64,000 nt of DNA, taken from assembly GCF_001547995.1 (NCBI RefSeq), contig NZ_AP014690.1, positions 186,001 through 250,000 on the forward strand, in the 5' to 3' direction. Shown here piece after piece: positions 1-9,135 of this stretch (position 1 is its first letter; each line of letters begins with the position of its first letter). A program made the position numbers and the translations under genes. This stretch comes from Asaia bogorensis NBRC 16594 (lineage in GTDB: Bacteria > Pseudomonadota > Alphaproteobacteria > Acetobacterales > Acetobacteraceae). The notes under the pieces are model-generated. The model saw only the letters and a list, made by a program, of their open reading frames with translations. It was not told the DNA's origin and ran no database searches.

Positions 1-546
1 CTAAGCCTGTTTGTCGGCATGCTCATGCCGACGGGTGATTATTCCAATCTGGGCCGAAGTCAGGACGGCGTGGGCAATGGCGCCTATGTTTTCCGCACGG
101 CACTGGTAGAGCAATCAACCTATGATTTGCCGCATGATCACACGTTGCGGCTGCGTATGTGGGCGACATTTCGGCGCGCTGTCACCTCGGCCCGCCTTGA
201 TAACGTGACGAGCTATGGCACCACCAAGGGTTTCGTGGGGCGTGGGCGCCCTGGCATGAGTGGCCAGACTGGCTTCTCACTCGAATATGGCTTCAACCAG
301 CGCTGGGTGCTTGCTGTCGATATGGTGCGCGACTGGGCCAATGGCGCGCGCATCTGGGGCTCTGACGCGAGGGGGCGGCGTATCGATCGAATCAATGGGT
401 CATCAGGCGACTGGATGGTGGCACCGGCACTCGAATTCAGCTGGTCGCCCCGTTTCGGCGTCATTGCAGGCGCATCGGTCTTCTATGCCGGCCATAATAC
501 CAACATGAATGTTGCACCGCAGATCGCAGTTAACATGATGTTCTGA
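1..546 (+). CDS. Outer-membrane beta-barrel protein (phenol-degradation MetA-pathway/transporter-like), 5' partial
   Basis: The reading frame is open from the first base of the window, so the N-terminus lies upstream; the ATGs at 19 and 25 are internal. The visible 181 residues alternate aromatic and polar residues in short strands and end in a terminal Phe (NMMF), the usual beta-barrel assembly signal of outer-membrane proteins. An early PTGDYSNLG segment and a late GVIAGASVFYAGHNTN segment resemble the MetA-pathway-of-phenol-degradation / putative transporter barrels. The substrate cannot be told. No signal peptide can be judged because the start is missing. Family assignment is by motif impression only. 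Confidence 0.55.
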   Translation, partial: LSLFVGMLMPTGDYSNLGRSQDGVGNGAYVFRTALVEQSTYDLPHDHTLRLRMWATFRRAVTSARLDNVTSYGTTKGFVGRGRPGMSGQTGFSLEYGFNQRWVLAVDMVRDWANGARIWGSDARGRRIDRINGSSGDWMVAPALEFSWSPRFGVIAGASVFYAGHNTNMNVAPQIAVNMMF

Positions 547-640
547 TTGCGAAATGGAAGGCAGCCGCCCGAAGAGGGCTTGCCTTGGATGCGAGAGCAC
601 GCCACAGCTTGGCGCTTATCCCGCTTCAAGGAACTCTTTC

Positions 641-2089
641 ATGGCGACAGACGGCCCGTCTCGCACTCTTCATCGCCAGCTCGGTCCATTCAGCCTGCTG
701 ATGATGGGGATCGGTAGCGTCGTGGGTGCGGGCATCTATGTTCTCCCCGGTGTCGCTGCCTCGCAATATGCTGGTCCGGCTGTCTCCCTTTCCTTTGTTC
801 TTGCGGCCATCAGCTGCGGCTTCATCGGGCTCTGCTATGCCGAGCTTGCCTCGGCGCTTCCGCGTTCCATGGGCGGGGCTTACGGTTATGCACGGGCGGT
901 GCTGGGCGTGGGGCCTGCCTGGTGGGTCGCCTGGATGCTGGTGCTGGAATATGCGCTGGCCGGATCGGCTGTTTCGGTTGGGCTGACGGGCTATCTCGCC
1001 AAATTCCTGTCGGGCTGTGGCATTACCCTGCCTGCTTCTCTGAGCGGGTCGACCGTCATCTGGCAGGATGGCGGTTTCCATCTCGTGGCGCAGATCAATG
1101 CGGTGGCGCTCTTTCTGGTGCTTGTTCTTGGCCTGGTCCTGTCACGCGGCATCCGTCAGGCAAGCAGGGCCAATGTCGCCTTTGTATTGCTGAAGCTCGC
1201 TGTGCTGGTGGTTTTTGTCGGGGTGGGGTGTTCGCAGGTGAAGCCGGCTCTTTGGCACCCCTTCCTGCCGCCTTCAGAAGGCGGGTTCCATTTTGGCATC
1301 GCCGGGCTGTTGCGTGCGGTGGCTGTCGTCTCTTTTGCCTATCTTGGCTTCGATTCGATTTCGATTGCGGCTTCTGAAGCGCGGCAACCGGGGCGGGATG
1401 TGCCGTTCGGGCTGATCGGCGCTCTGGCGATCAGTGCGGTGCTCTACGTCATGGTTTCACTGGTGATGACCGGGCTTGTGCCGTTTCGCCAGCTTGGCAC
1501 GGCAAGCCCTGTTGCGCTGGCGGTGCAGGCGCTGGCCATGCCTGCTCTGGCGCTCGTGCTGCAATTCGGTTCCGTCATTGGTCTGGGCTCGGTGCTGTTT
1601 GTCAGCCTTTATGGTCAGTCCCGCCTTTGCCACATCCTTTCCCATGATCGCCTTATCAGCCCGCGCCTCTGTCTGGTCGATGCCAGGACGGGTGCGCCAG
1701 TGCTCGCCATTGCGCTGACCACAGGCCTGACCGCGCTGACGGCCGCGCTCCTTCCCATTACCTTGCTGGCCGATCTCGTCAGTATCGGCACGATGATCGG
1801 TTTTCTGGTGATCGCCTTCGCCGTCATGAAGCTGCGTGGTGATGAAGGCCTGCCTCAGGCACGGTTCCGGGTGCCGCTGGGCGGTACGCGTTTTGGTGGG
1901 CTCTGGATCGGAATCGTGCCGGTTCTGGCCATACTGGCCTGCCTGATCAATCTGGCGACCGTACTGACCGACCTGATCGCGCAAACCCTGCGCGGCGAGT
2001 GGATCCCGCTAGGGTTTCTCGCGTTGTATTGCGTCGCCGGTTGGTTGCTTGGGCGCAGGCAAACCAAGCCTGGTCATGCATCAAACTGA
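641..2089 (+). CDS. APC-superfamily amino acid permease
   Basis: 482-residue inner-membrane protein with about twelve hydrophobic segments. The first helix carries the APC-family glycine signature GIGSVVGAGIYVLPG (about residues 22-36), which lines the substrate site in this family. It probably imports or exchanges an amino acid or amine by proton symport; the substrate is not predictable. An upstream in-frame ATG at 554 exists, but the ATG at 641 is preferred because AAGGAA lies about 7 bases before it and the product then starts shortly before helix 1. It is a single gene followed by tRNA-Thr on the opposite strand. Confidence 0.85.
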   Translation: MATDGPSRTLHRQLGPFSLLMMGIGSVVGAGIYVLPGVAASQYAGPAVSLSFVLAAISCGFIGLCYAELASALPRSMGGAYGYARAVLGVGPAWWVAWMLVLEYALAGSAVSVGLTGYLAKFLSGCGITLPASLSGSTVIWQDGGFHLVAQINAVALFLVLVLGLVLSRGIRQASRANVAFVLLKLAVLVVFVGVGCSQVKPALWHPFLPPSEGGFHFGIAGLLRAVAVVSFAYLGFDSISIAASEARQPGRDVPFGLIGALAISAVLYVMVSLVMTGLVPFRQLGTASPVALAVQALAMPALALVLQFGSVIGLGSVLFVSLYGQSRLCHILSHDRLISPRLCLVDARTGAPVLAIALTTGLTALTAALLPITLLADLVSIGTMIGFLVIAFAVMKLRGDEGLPQARFRVPLGGTRFGGLWIGIVPVLAILACLINLATVLTDLIAQTLRGEWIPLGFLALYCVAGWLLGRRQTKPGHASN

Positions 2090-2114
2090 TCGAGCGCAAA
2101 ATGTAGGGGGGGGA

Positions 2115-2189
<75 letters not shown>

Positions 2190-2281
2190 GTCCTTGGCGC
2201 GGTGCTATAGCCGAGACCGGGGCCGACTGCAACAGGGCAAACACCTATCTCTCAATGGAATCGTCCGCTAGACTATGATTC

Positions 2282-3757
2282 ATGTCTGATCGCTTCCACA
2301 AGCGTCTCTGGCGCAACGCTGTCACCATGGCTTCCGCAGTGCCTCCCACACCGACACTCAAGGTTGTGGAAGGTTTGCGAGAGTGCCCTGATTGTGGCTT
2401 GTTCCAGACGGTACCTCGCCTGAGGCGGGGGCAGGTGGCCTATTGCACGCGCTGCGATGCCCAGTTGGCACGCAGGCGTCGAACGCCGCCGATTGCGGCA
2501 CCTACCGCCTTCTGCCTGGCCTCGGCAGCGCTCTACATCGCATTGCTCATCACGCAGCTTCTCACCATCAATGTGCATGGGCGGGTCAATACAGTCACCA
2601 TTCTCACCGGGCCGATCGAACTCGGTCGGGAAGGGTTTGGCGAGATCGGTTTGATCGTCGGGCTGACGACACTCATCATGCCCGGTGTGGTTATTGCCCT
2701 CATGGGGGCGATTTTGGTGGGCGCCAGCCGTCGTACCATGCCCGATTGGGCGCCGCGTCTGATGTCCTGGTACGAAAGACTGCGCGAATGGTCGATGATC
2801 GAGGTTTATATCCTCGGTGTCTTCGTCGCCTATACCAAGCTGATCGACCTGGCGATTGTCGATCTCCAGGCCGGTGTCTTTCTGATTGCCGCGCTCATGA
2901 TCACCATGGCGGCCACAGATTCCACCCTCGATGTCGAGCGTATCTGGGACAACCGCGATATCCGCGAGGAGATGGCGGATGGTCAGGGACGGATCCTGCC
3001 TGTCGAGCATCTGACGGCCACCGACGATTCGATGCCACCCATCCAGCATATGCTGTCCTGTCACTCCTGCGGACTGGTCATGGCGTTCGATCATGAGGTG
3101 TCGCGCGAGGGCGATATGGGCGATTGCCCGCGATGCCATCAGATCCTGCGTCGTCGGAAATCGAACAGCCTGACCAATGCAGCCGCCCTGCTGCTGGCGG
3201 GGATCATCTGCTACATTCCGGCCAATATGCTGCCTGTGATGACCTACACCAAGATGGGTCAGCCCGACACCAGCACCATCATCCACGGTGTGATCGAACT
3301 CTGGCAGTCCAACCTGATCCCGCTTGCCCTGCTGGTGCTGTTCGCTTCCATCACCGTGCCGGTACTCAAGATCGTGTCGCTGGCGCTGATGGTTCTCGGG
3401 ACGTGGCGCAAGCAGAAGCGTGGATTGCGTCTGCTGACCAAGCTCTATCGTCTGATCGATATCATCGGGCGCTGGTCGATGATCGATGTTTTCATGATCT
3501 CAATTCTTGTTGCGATCGTTCATTTTAATTTTCTCGCCAATGTTTTGGCGGATCCGGGTGTGGTTTTCTTCACCATCGTCGTCATCGTGACGATCTTTGC
3601 GGTGCATAGCTTCGACCCACGCAGCATGTGGGATGCCGCAGGGGAGAACGGCCCTGTGCCTGCCCCCGACGAGGCGAGACAAAATTCCGGTCAAGGAGGG
3701 ATCTCCGAGGCCGGTTCTTCTTTTCCTCCTCACGATATGGAGCCTGAGCGCGCGTGA
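2282..3757 (+). CDS. pqiA: Paraquat-inducible protein A (PqiA family) membrane protein
   Basis: 491 residues with the duplicated PqiA architecture: each half has a zinc-ribbon-like pair of CxxC motifs (C35/C38 with C55/C58; about C260/C263 with C282/C285) followed by four hydrophobic helices. PqiA/YebS proteins are inner-membrane partners of MCE proteins in lipid trafficking between the two membranes. The stop codon overlaps the GTG start of pqiB (GTGA), so translation is coupled. No strong ribosome-binding site precedes the ATG at 2282; an internal ATG at 2327 is possible. The C-terminal tail (about 45 residues) is low-complexity and charged. Confidence 0.9.
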   Translation: MSDRFHKRLWRNAVTMASAVPPTPTLKVVEGLRECPDCGLFQTVPRLRRGQVAYCTRCDAQLARRRRTPPIAAPTAFCLASAALYIALLITQLLTINVHGRVNTVTILTGPIELGREGFGEIGLIVGLTTLIMPGVVIALMGAILVGASRRTMPDWAPRLMSWYERLREWSMIEVYILGVFVAYTKLIDLAIVDLQAGVFLIAALMITMAATDSTLDVERIWDNRDIREEMADGQGRILPVEHLTATDDSMPPIQHMLSCHSCGLVMAFDHEVSREGDMGDCPRCHQILRRRKSNSLTNAAALLLAGIICYIPANMLPVMTYTKMGQPDTSTIIHGVIELWQSNLIPLALLVLFASITVPVLKIVSLALMVLGTWRKQKRGLRLLTKLYRLIDIIGRWSMIDVFMISILVAIVHFNFLANVLADPGVVFFTIVVIVTIFAVHSFDPRSMWDAAGENGPVPAPDEARQNSGQGGISEAGSSFPPHDMEPERA

Positions 3758-5439
3758 GCGACACTAACGATCAAACCCGGCAGCAGACCCCCGGCCCGAA
3801 AAAGGCGGGAATCAGAAAGACACGTTTTTCTATTGTCTGGCTGATTCCGATTATTGCTATCGTCATCGCAGGGTGGCTTGCGTGGCGTAGCATCGCCAAT
3901 CGCGGTCCTGACATCACCATCACCTTCGATACGGCGTCCGGCCTGACCGCAGGGCAGACGCAGGTGAAGAACAAGGCTGTCACGCTGGGTACGGTTCAGG
4001 ACATCAGCCTGACACCGGACATGCGCCGTGTGATCGTTCATGTGCGCATGAACGGGGATACGGAAGACATCCTGACCGATCATACGCGCTTCTGGGTGGT
4101 GCGACCCCGCATCAATGGGGCCAGCATTACCGGGCTCGAAACCCTGCTTTCAGGGGCCTATATCGCAATCGATCCGGGTGAGAAGGGTGGTCGTTATGAG
4201 ACCAACTTCACAGGGCTCGAAGCCGCACCCGGCGTGCGTTCCGACCAGCCCGGCTCCACCTTCATGCTGGTCACGCCAACGTTGGGGTCCATCGGTGAAG
4301 GGGCTCCCGTATTCTTCCGCGATATGTCTGTAGGCGAGGTTCTTGGCTACACCATGCCGCCGGGGGGCGAGGGGCCGATCATGGTCCAGGTTTTCGTCAA
4401 ATCACCCTATGACCATTACCTTCGCACCGATTCGCGTTTCTGGAATGTCTCGGGCGTGCAGGTGGGGCTCGGTGCCGGCGGCCTCAAGGTCCAGCTGACG
4501 TCACTTCAGGCGCTCCTCTCCGGTGGTGTGGCCTTTGGCCTTCCGACGCGTCGCCTTAAAGTCGATGCCCCGCAGGCGCCGGCCAACTCGGTGTTCCGTC
4601 TCTATGCAAGTCAGGCTGAAGCCGACAATGCGCGTTACCATCAGCGTGTGAAGGCAGCGACCTATATCGACAGTTCGGTGAAGGGACTGACCTCCGGAGC
4701 TTCGGTCAGCATGTTCGGTATCCAGGTGGGCAGCGTGACCGATGTCTCACTCAAGGTGAACGAGCAGGACGCCACAGCACGGGTACGCGTGGAAATGGAG
4801 CTTGAACCCGAACGCGTTCTGAACAGCGAGGAAACATCGCGGGACTCGCAGCACAAGCTGCTGGAGGCTTTCGTTGCCAAGGGGATGCGCGCCTCAGTCG
4901 AGAGCGCCAGCTTCCTGACGGGCGAATCGATGATCGGTCTGCAATTCGTCAAGAACGCCAAGTCTGCGTCGCTGACCTATGAGGATGATGTGGCCATTAT
5001 CCCGAGCCAGCCTGGCGGGATTGACGGCATCATGGCCTCAGCCGCCACGACCATGGACAAGGTGGCCGCCATGCCCCTCACCCAGATTGGCGAGCATCTG
5101 AATGATCTTCTGGCCCATGCGGACCAACGTCTGGCCAGCCCCGAGGTCAAGCAGTCGATCGTCGCGCTACGCGATTCACTGCGCCATATCTCGGAGCTGA
5201 CCCAGAATGCGAACGAAGGGATGAAGCCGCTTCTCAAGAAGCTTCCTGCCATGAGCGACGCCCTTCAGGGCACACTGAAAAATGCGCAGACCGTTCTCGC
5301 AAGCTATGGTGGCGATACCGATTTCCACCGGGATCTGCAGGCCATGATCACGCAGCTCAGCCAGGCCGCACGCTCCATTCGTTTCCTGACGGATTATCTC
5401 AACCATCATCCTTCAGCCTTGATTACGGGACGCCACTGA
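3754..5439 (+). CDS. pqiB: MCE-domain protein PqiB
   Basis: 561 residues: a short cytoplasmic N-terminus, one transmembrane helix (about residues 25-45, SIVWLIPIIAIVIAGWLAW), then three MCE/MlaD repeats (starting near residues 52, 167 and 290) and a C-terminal helical region. In E. coli, PqiB forms stacked hexameric rings making a periplasm-spanning tunnel for lipids. The GTG start overlaps the pqiA stop. Length and repeat number fit PqiB (three MCE domains) rather than the seven-domain YebT. The next gene follows after one base, consistent with a pqiABC operon. Confidence 0.92.
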   Translation: MSDTNDQTRQQTPGPKKAGIRKTRFSIVWLIPIIAIVIAGWLAWRSIANRGPDITITFDTASGLTAGQTQVKNKAVTLGTVQDISLTPDMRRVIVHVRMNGDTEDILTDHTRFWVVRPRINGASITGLETLLSGAYIAIDPGEKGGRYETNFTGLEAAPGVRSDQPGSTFMLVTPTLGSIGEGAPVFFRDMSVGEVLGYTMPPGGEGPIMVQVFVKSPYDHYLRTDSRFWNVSGVQVGLGAGGLKVQLTSLQALLSGGVAFGLPTRRLKVDAPQAPANSVFRLYASQAEADNARYHQRVKAATYIDSSVKGLTSGASVSMFGIQVGSVTDVSLKVNEQDATARVRVEMELEPERVLNSEETSRDSQHKLLEAFVAKGMRASVESASFLTGESMIGLQFVKNAKSASLTYEDDVAIIPSQPGGIDGIMASAATTMDKVAAMPLTQIGEHLNDLLAHADQRLASPEVKQSIVALRDSLRHISELTQNANEGMKPLLKKLPAMSDALQGTLKNAQTVLASYGGDTDFHRDLQAMITQLSQAARSIRFLTDYLNHHPSALITGRH

Positions 5440-5440
5440 C

Positions 5441-6100
5441 GTGCAGATTTTTTCCTTCCCTCTCCTCGGTCAATCGCGTTCCCGGTCGGTGGGGCGCGTG
5501 ATGCCTCGACTATGCGCTAGCGCATTGATGCTGGGTGTCATGGGCACTGCACTGACCGCCTGTGGCAGCGACCCGACGCTTTATTCTGTGGCGGCTGTTC
5601 CCGGCGCGGCCCAACCCGGCGGGCCGGTCACGGTTGAAGTACGAACCCCGGTCGTGACGGCCAGCCTAGATCGCGATGAAATCGTGCGACAGGACAAGGA
5701 CTACAAGCTGGAAATCGCCAAGGGAAATGCGTGGAGCGAGCCGATTGGTGACATGATCGGCCGTGTGCTTACGCATGATCTGGCCCAGCGCCTGCCGGGC
5801 AGTACGGTCTTTGCGCAGAACGATGCCGTCTCGACCAAGGCGCAGGCCTTTGTCGAGGTCACGATCACGGCGTTCAACGCGGATCAGCAGGGCAACGCCC
5901 TGCTGACAGGATCGCTCTCGGTGCATGGCGACAAGCCGGGCATCGGCCCCAACCTCACTGTGCCGGTGCAGCTTCAGGCCCATCTGGACAACAAACGGGC
6001 CAACACGCTCGTGGCGGGGCTCAGTACGTTAACCGGTCAGCTCGCCGATCTGGCTGCGCAGAAAATCCGCGCTCTGCCGGTATTGCCGATCACGCCCTGA
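5441..6100 (+). CDS. pqiC: PqiC-type outer-membrane lipoprotein (ABC_trans_aux family)
   Basis: Third gene of the pqi operon. The N-terminus is a lipoprotein signal with a lipobox ending LTAC, followed by a mature domain of the ABC-transport auxiliary / DUF330 type. PqiC anchors the PqiB tunnel at the outer membrane. The start is uncertain: the GTG at 5441 follows the pqiB stop and gives a 41-residue leader to the Cys, while the ATG at 5501 gives a more typical 20-residue lipoprotein leader. The last base is followed by a strong terminator-like hairpin shared with nusG. Confidence 0.85.
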   Translation: MQIFSFPLLGQSRSRSVGRVMPRLCASALMLGVMGTALTACGSDPTLYSVAAVPGAAQPGGPVTVEVRTPVVTASLDRDEIVRQDKDYKLEIAKGNAWSEPIGDMIGRVLTHDLAQRLPGSTVFAQNDAVSTKAQAFVEVTITAFNADQQGNALLTGSLSVHGDKPGIGPNLTVPVQLQAHLDNKRANTLVAGLSTLTGQLADLAAQKIRALPVLPITP

Positions 6101-6165
6101 GGGTAAGTGGGGCCTTGCCCCGCTCCCGCTGGGGAGACAGGTTTGCCTGCCTAGCGGCAGAGGAC

Positions 6166-6203
6166 ATAAAAAAACCCGCCTCCTTTCGGGGGCGGGTTTT
6201 TTT
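6166..6203. terminator. Bidirectional Rho-independent terminator between pqiC and nusG
   Basis: An A-run, stem ACCCGCC (6174-6180), a 10-base loop, GGCGGGT (6191-6197), then a T-run. It is symmetrical, so it can stop pqiABC from the left and nusG from the right. Confidence 0.9.
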
Positions 6204-6219
6204 GTCTATCGCGAGACGA

Positions 6220-6750
6220 TCAGAGCTTTTCGACCTGTGTATAGTCCAGCTCCACCGGGGTGGAACGACCGAAGATCGAGACGCTGACCTTGAGGCGCGA
6301 ACGTTCTTCGTCCACTTCCTCGATAACGCCATTGAAAGAGGTGAACGGGCCATCGGCCACGCGGATCTGCTCGCCAATCTCGAAGGTAAGCGCGGAACGC
6401 GGACGCTCCACACCTTCTTCCGCCTGCTTGAGCATACGCTCGGCTTCGGCTTCGGTAATGGGGGATGGACGATTGCGCGTTCCCAGAAAGCCGGTGACCT
6501 TGGGTGTGTCCTTGACCAGATGCCATGCATCATCGGTCAATTCCATTTTCACCAGCACATAACCGGGGAAGAACTTGCGCTCGGCATTGATCTTGCGACC
6601 ACGACGAACCTCGGTGACGTCCTCTGACGGAACCAGCACTTCCTCGAACTGGTCGCTCAGACCCTTCTGGGCTGCCTGTTCCTTGATGTGGGTCGCAATC
6701 TTCTTCTCGAACCCGGAATAGACATGCACGACGTACCAACGCTTAGCCAT
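6220..6750 (-). CDS. nusG: Transcription termination/antitermination factor NusG
   Basis: 176 residues. The N-terminal NGN domain starts RWYVVHVYSGFEKK and contains the FFPGYVLVKM segment; the C-terminal KOW domain runs FEIGEQIRVADGPFTSFNGVIEEV. Length is typical. NusG binds the RNA polymerase clamp, stimulates elongation, and links to Rho or ribosomal protein S10. It lies 11 bases after secE, as in most bacteria, but here the transcript ends at a terminator directly after nusG and rplK does not follow within the window. Confidence 0.97.
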   Translation of the reverse strand: MAKRWYVVHVYSGFEKKIATHIKEQAAQKGLSDQFEEVLVPSEDVTEVRRGRKINAERKFFPGYVLVKMELTDDAWHLVKDTPKVTGFLGTRNRPSPITEAEAERMLKQAEEGVERPRSALTFEIGEQIRVADGPFTSFNGVIEEVDEERSRLKVSVSIFGRSTPVELDYTQVEKL

Positions 6751-6761
6751 GGTTGTTCGTC

Positions 6762-7064
6762 TTAGCCTCCAACGCCAAAGAGTTCGCGCACGCCAAGCCC
6801 GATGACCTGGTCGACAACGAAAAAGAAAACTGAGGTAAGGGCAGCCATGGCAAGGACGGCGCCCGTAGTGACCAGCGTGTTACGGCGTGTCGGCCAGGTG
6901 ATCCTGGTCGCTTCCGTACGTACGTCCTTCAGGTACTGAACCAGATTGAAACGGACGGCTGGTTTGGACGAGGGTTTCGGGGCGTCTTTCGAAGCGCCTC
7001 CCTTGGAGGGCGAAGACTGCTGCGACCCGTGTTTTGGGGTAGTGACCGACACCGTCATCCTCAT
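6762..7064 (-). CDS. secE: Preprotein translocase subunit SecE
   Basis: 100 residues with a Ser/Pro/Lys-rich N-terminal extension (about 35 residues). The conserved SecE amphipathic helix follows, with YLKDVRTEATRITWPTRRNT, and then one transmembrane helix (about residues 68-90). SecE clamps the two halves of the SecY channel. It lies downstream of tRNA-Trp on the same strand and just before nusG, the classical tRNA-Trp-secE-nusG arrangement. Two close ATGs exist (7064 and 7058); the first has a GAAG sequence at suitable distance. Confidence 0.95.
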   Translation of the reverse strand: MRMTVSVTTPKHGSQQSSPSKGGASKDAPKPSSKPAVRFNLVQYLKDVRTEATRITWPTRRNTLVTTGAVLAMAALTSVFFFVVDQVIGLGVRELFGVGG

Positions 7065-7141
7065 ATTCTTCAGAAAGCCGCGCGTGGCGGAATACCGCGC
7101 CCGACTCCGCTCGCTGGAGTAAACCAGCGGCTGCGGCGTGG

Positions 7142-7218
7142 TGGCAGGGGCGGAGGGTCTCGAACTCTCAACCTCCGGTTTTGGAGACCGGCGCTCTAGC
7201 CAATTGAGCTACACCCCT
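7142..7218 (-). tRNA. tRNA-Trp (anticodon CCA)
   Basis: On the minus strand the acceptor stem AGGGGTG/CGCCCCT closes the cloverleaf. The anticodon stem CCGGT/ACCGG holds the loop CTCCAAA (anticodon CCA). Discriminator G and an encoded 3' CCA are present. It is upstream of secE, probably in the same transcript. Confidence 0.96.
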
Positions 7219-7292
7219 AGCGTCGTCCGCCTGGTCAACCGTCGAGGATGAAACATCCGGTCGGGTTGGGTCATGACGAGACCACTTGCGGC

Positions 7293-7321
7293 GTAATGCG
7301 GCGCTCGGGCTTTTAAGTCAA
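7293..7321 (-). promoter_or_regulatory. Possible promoter for tRNA-Trp/secE/nusG
   Basis: On the minus strand a TTGACT (-35, 7316-7321) is followed after 17 bases by CATTAC (7293-7298) as a weak -10. It lies about 75 bases before the tRNA-Trp 5' end. The -35 fits well and the -10 poorly, so this is tentative. Confidence 0.35.
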
Positions 7322-7402
7322 GAGATCATTTGCAGTTTTTCGAGCAAAACTGTCTCTTGCTTCAACGCGGGATCAGCGTTAGGGAGAGCCATCAGCTGAA
7401 GC

Positions 7403-7476
7403 GCGGGCGTAGCATAGTGGTAATGCAGTAGCCTTCCAAGCTTCTGAGGAGGGTTCGATTCCCTTCGCCCGCTCCA
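7403..7476 (+). tRNA. tRNA-Gly (anticodon TCC)
   Basis: GCGGGCG/CGCCCGC acceptor stem, D-arm GCAT/ATGC, anticodon loop CTTCCAA (TCC, reading GGA), T-arm with TTCGATT, encoded CCA at 7474-7476. The anticodon stem GTAGC/GCTTC contains one T-T mismatch at the second pair. Confidence 0.93.
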
Positions 7477-7556
7477 GCCGATATCCCTCCGGAAAAATCA
7501 GTCTTTCTTAAAGGCTAATGTCTCACGCCCTGCCGTGGGCTAATGCATGTCGCCTT

Positions 7557-8117
7557 TCATTCGGTCGCACAGGGCCTGTGGCTCGCATGGGCCGAGGCGA
7601 ATTGCGTGATCATGAGCGCAACTGGCGCGTCACCCACATTCCCGGACAGATGGCCTATATGGCCCTGTGCATCGGACTTCGCCCCGACATCCTCACTGAG
7701 AAGAGCATCGCCAGGGTTCAGCTCGACGCGCGTGCCATCCATGCTTTGCACGAACCACACACCCTGAATGGGGATGATCCATTGCACGCTCTCAGGGGCG
7801 TGCCAGCCACCCTTCCAGTGGGCGGGCTGGATGCTGGTCACCATGCGCGCCTCACCCTGCTGGGCATGGTTCACCCATTGCGGATCGGCGTGGGCAGCAA
7901 GGCGGCTCAGGGTAAAATTCTTCAGCTTGCATTTCGTGAGATGGCTCACACCCTGCTCATCAGTCCAGTTATCCCAGTAAGGCACACCGGCAGGTTGCTC
8001 GACGGATGGCATCTCGGGTTGGGCGAGAGCCGTGAAGGGCATCATCGCTGCCAGAATCGAAATAGAAGATAGCGTGCGGCGACAGGGTAGAGGGCGGGCA
8101 AGGTAGGCGGCAAACAT
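7557..8117 (-). CDS. Secreted cupin-domain protein
   Basis: 186 residues with a signal peptide (hydrophobic stretch about 14-31, likely cleavage after ALA) and a small beta-barrel domain. Its central segment (GGWHAPESVQWIIPIQGVWFV, then DGTRVELNPGDALLSED and GHIGHLSGN) resembles a single cupin fold. The usual HxH metal ligands are not complete, so enzymatic activity is doubtful; it may bind a small ligand in the periplasm. No obvious ribosome-binding site precedes the ATG. It stands alone between tRNA-Gly and the divergent atp operon. Confidence 0.55.
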   Translation of the reverse strand: MFAAYLARPLPCRRTLSSISILAAMMPFTALAQPEMPSVEQPAGVPYWDNWTDEQGVSHLTKCKLKNFTLSRLAAHADPQWVNHAQQGEARMVTSIQPAHWKGGWHAPESVQWIIPIQGVWFVQSMDGTRVELNPGDALLSEDVGAKSDAQGHIGHLSGNVGDAPVALMITQFASAHASHRPCATE

Positions 8118-8547
8118 CAGGTAAGGGGGCCTTTGGCTCTTGGTTGGGGGTGGTGGCGGGGTTTTGGCAAAATCACACGCATAAGTGCAACCTCGGGAAC
8201 CAACCGGTCTCGCATCGGGTATCCCCGCGAGAGAGTCATGACGCTGCCTTGAGCCTGCATGGGTGCAGGTCCTGGCAAGGCCGGTATTTGGGCAGGGGCT
8301 TCCCGCCAGAAGAAAGGCAAGGCGGCGATTTCAGCGCCTCGGGGCCCAGAGTGTCAGTTGCACTTGGCGCGGCCTGCGTGCTAGACGCCCCGCGAGGCCT
8401 GATCCGTTATTGCGGAATCGGGACGAACAGTCTCGTTATCTGAGTCATGATCAATCGGTTCCATGAACGATGCGTTGGGCACATGCCCTGCACTATGGTC
8501 GCGATGGTCATCAGGATGTTTGTGTAATTGGGGTGGGAACGCCGGAC
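8118..8547. other. Intergenic region upstream of the atp operon
   Basis: About 430 bases between the divergent cupin gene and atpH. It must hold the promoter of the ATP synthase operon. Short open frames on both strands have no recognisable product or ribosome-binding site. No clear -35/-10 pair, riboswitch or terminator was recognised. Confidence 0.5.
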
Positions 8548-9135
8548 GTGACAGTGGTCGAAACAGCCGAGGCACCGCAGGTCAGCATGGATGCGTCGGG
8601 GGGCATGGCGCAACGCTACGCTCTCGCGCTCTACGAATATGCTGAAGAGAAATCGGTGCTCCCTGAAGTGCTGGATCAGGTGCGCGCCCTGCGCAAGCTG
8701 ATCGCGGAAAGTGCGGCACTGCGCGAATTTCTGGCCGACCAGAGCCTCGATTCCCGCCAGGCAGGCCAGGGCCTGGAAGTTGTTCTCAAGGCGCAGGGCT
8801 TCAGCGAGACGCTCAAGCGCTTTGTTGGTGTGGTGTCACGCAACCGTCGTGCATCACGCATTGATGAAATTCTCGGTGCCGTTCTTGCCCTCGACGCCAA
8901 GCGCCGTGGCGAGACGATTGCCGAAGTGCGCAGCGCGCAGCCTCTGACGGCTGGTCAGCGCAGCGCCTTGCAGACTCGTCTGGCCGAGGCGGGCTATGCC
9001 CGTGTCTCCATGATCGAGCGCGTTCAGCCTGAGTTGATCGGTGGTCTTGTCGTGCAGATTGGCGCCAAGCTTTTTGATACCTCCATTCGCGGGCGTCTGA
9101 CCCGCATCCAGAATGCCATGAAGGGAGCCGCGTGA
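8548..9135 (+). CDS. atpH: ATP synthase F1 subunit delta
   Basis: 195 residues from the GTG at 8548, chosen because GGTGGGA (8532-8538) lies about 9 bases upstream; the frame is also open from an ATG at 8470 and from 8587. The helical N-terminal domain ([15 protein letters not shown]) and the C-terminal segment ([23 protein letters not shown]) are typical of the delta/OSCP subunit that joins the F1 head to the peripheral stalk. It is the first gene of atpHAGDC; the stop overlaps the atpA start (TGATG). Confidence 0.93.
   Translation: MTVVETAEAPQVSMDASGGMAQRYALALYEYAEEKSVLPEVLDQVRALRKLIAESAALREFLADQSLDSRQAGQGLEVVLKAQGFSETLKRFVGVVSRNRRASRIDEILGAVLALDAKRRGETIAEVRSAQPLTAGQRSALQTRLAEAGYARVSMIERVQPELIGGLVVQIGAKLFDTSIRGRLTRIQNAMKGAA

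Noticed and set aside
2273-3286. 337-residue open frame on the minus strand
   Set aside because: Antisense to pqiA, which has clear CxxC motifs and membrane helices on the plus strand.
8144-8443. Short open frames between the cupin gene and atpH
   Set aside because: No ribosome-binding site, composition unlike coding DNA, and no recognisable product.
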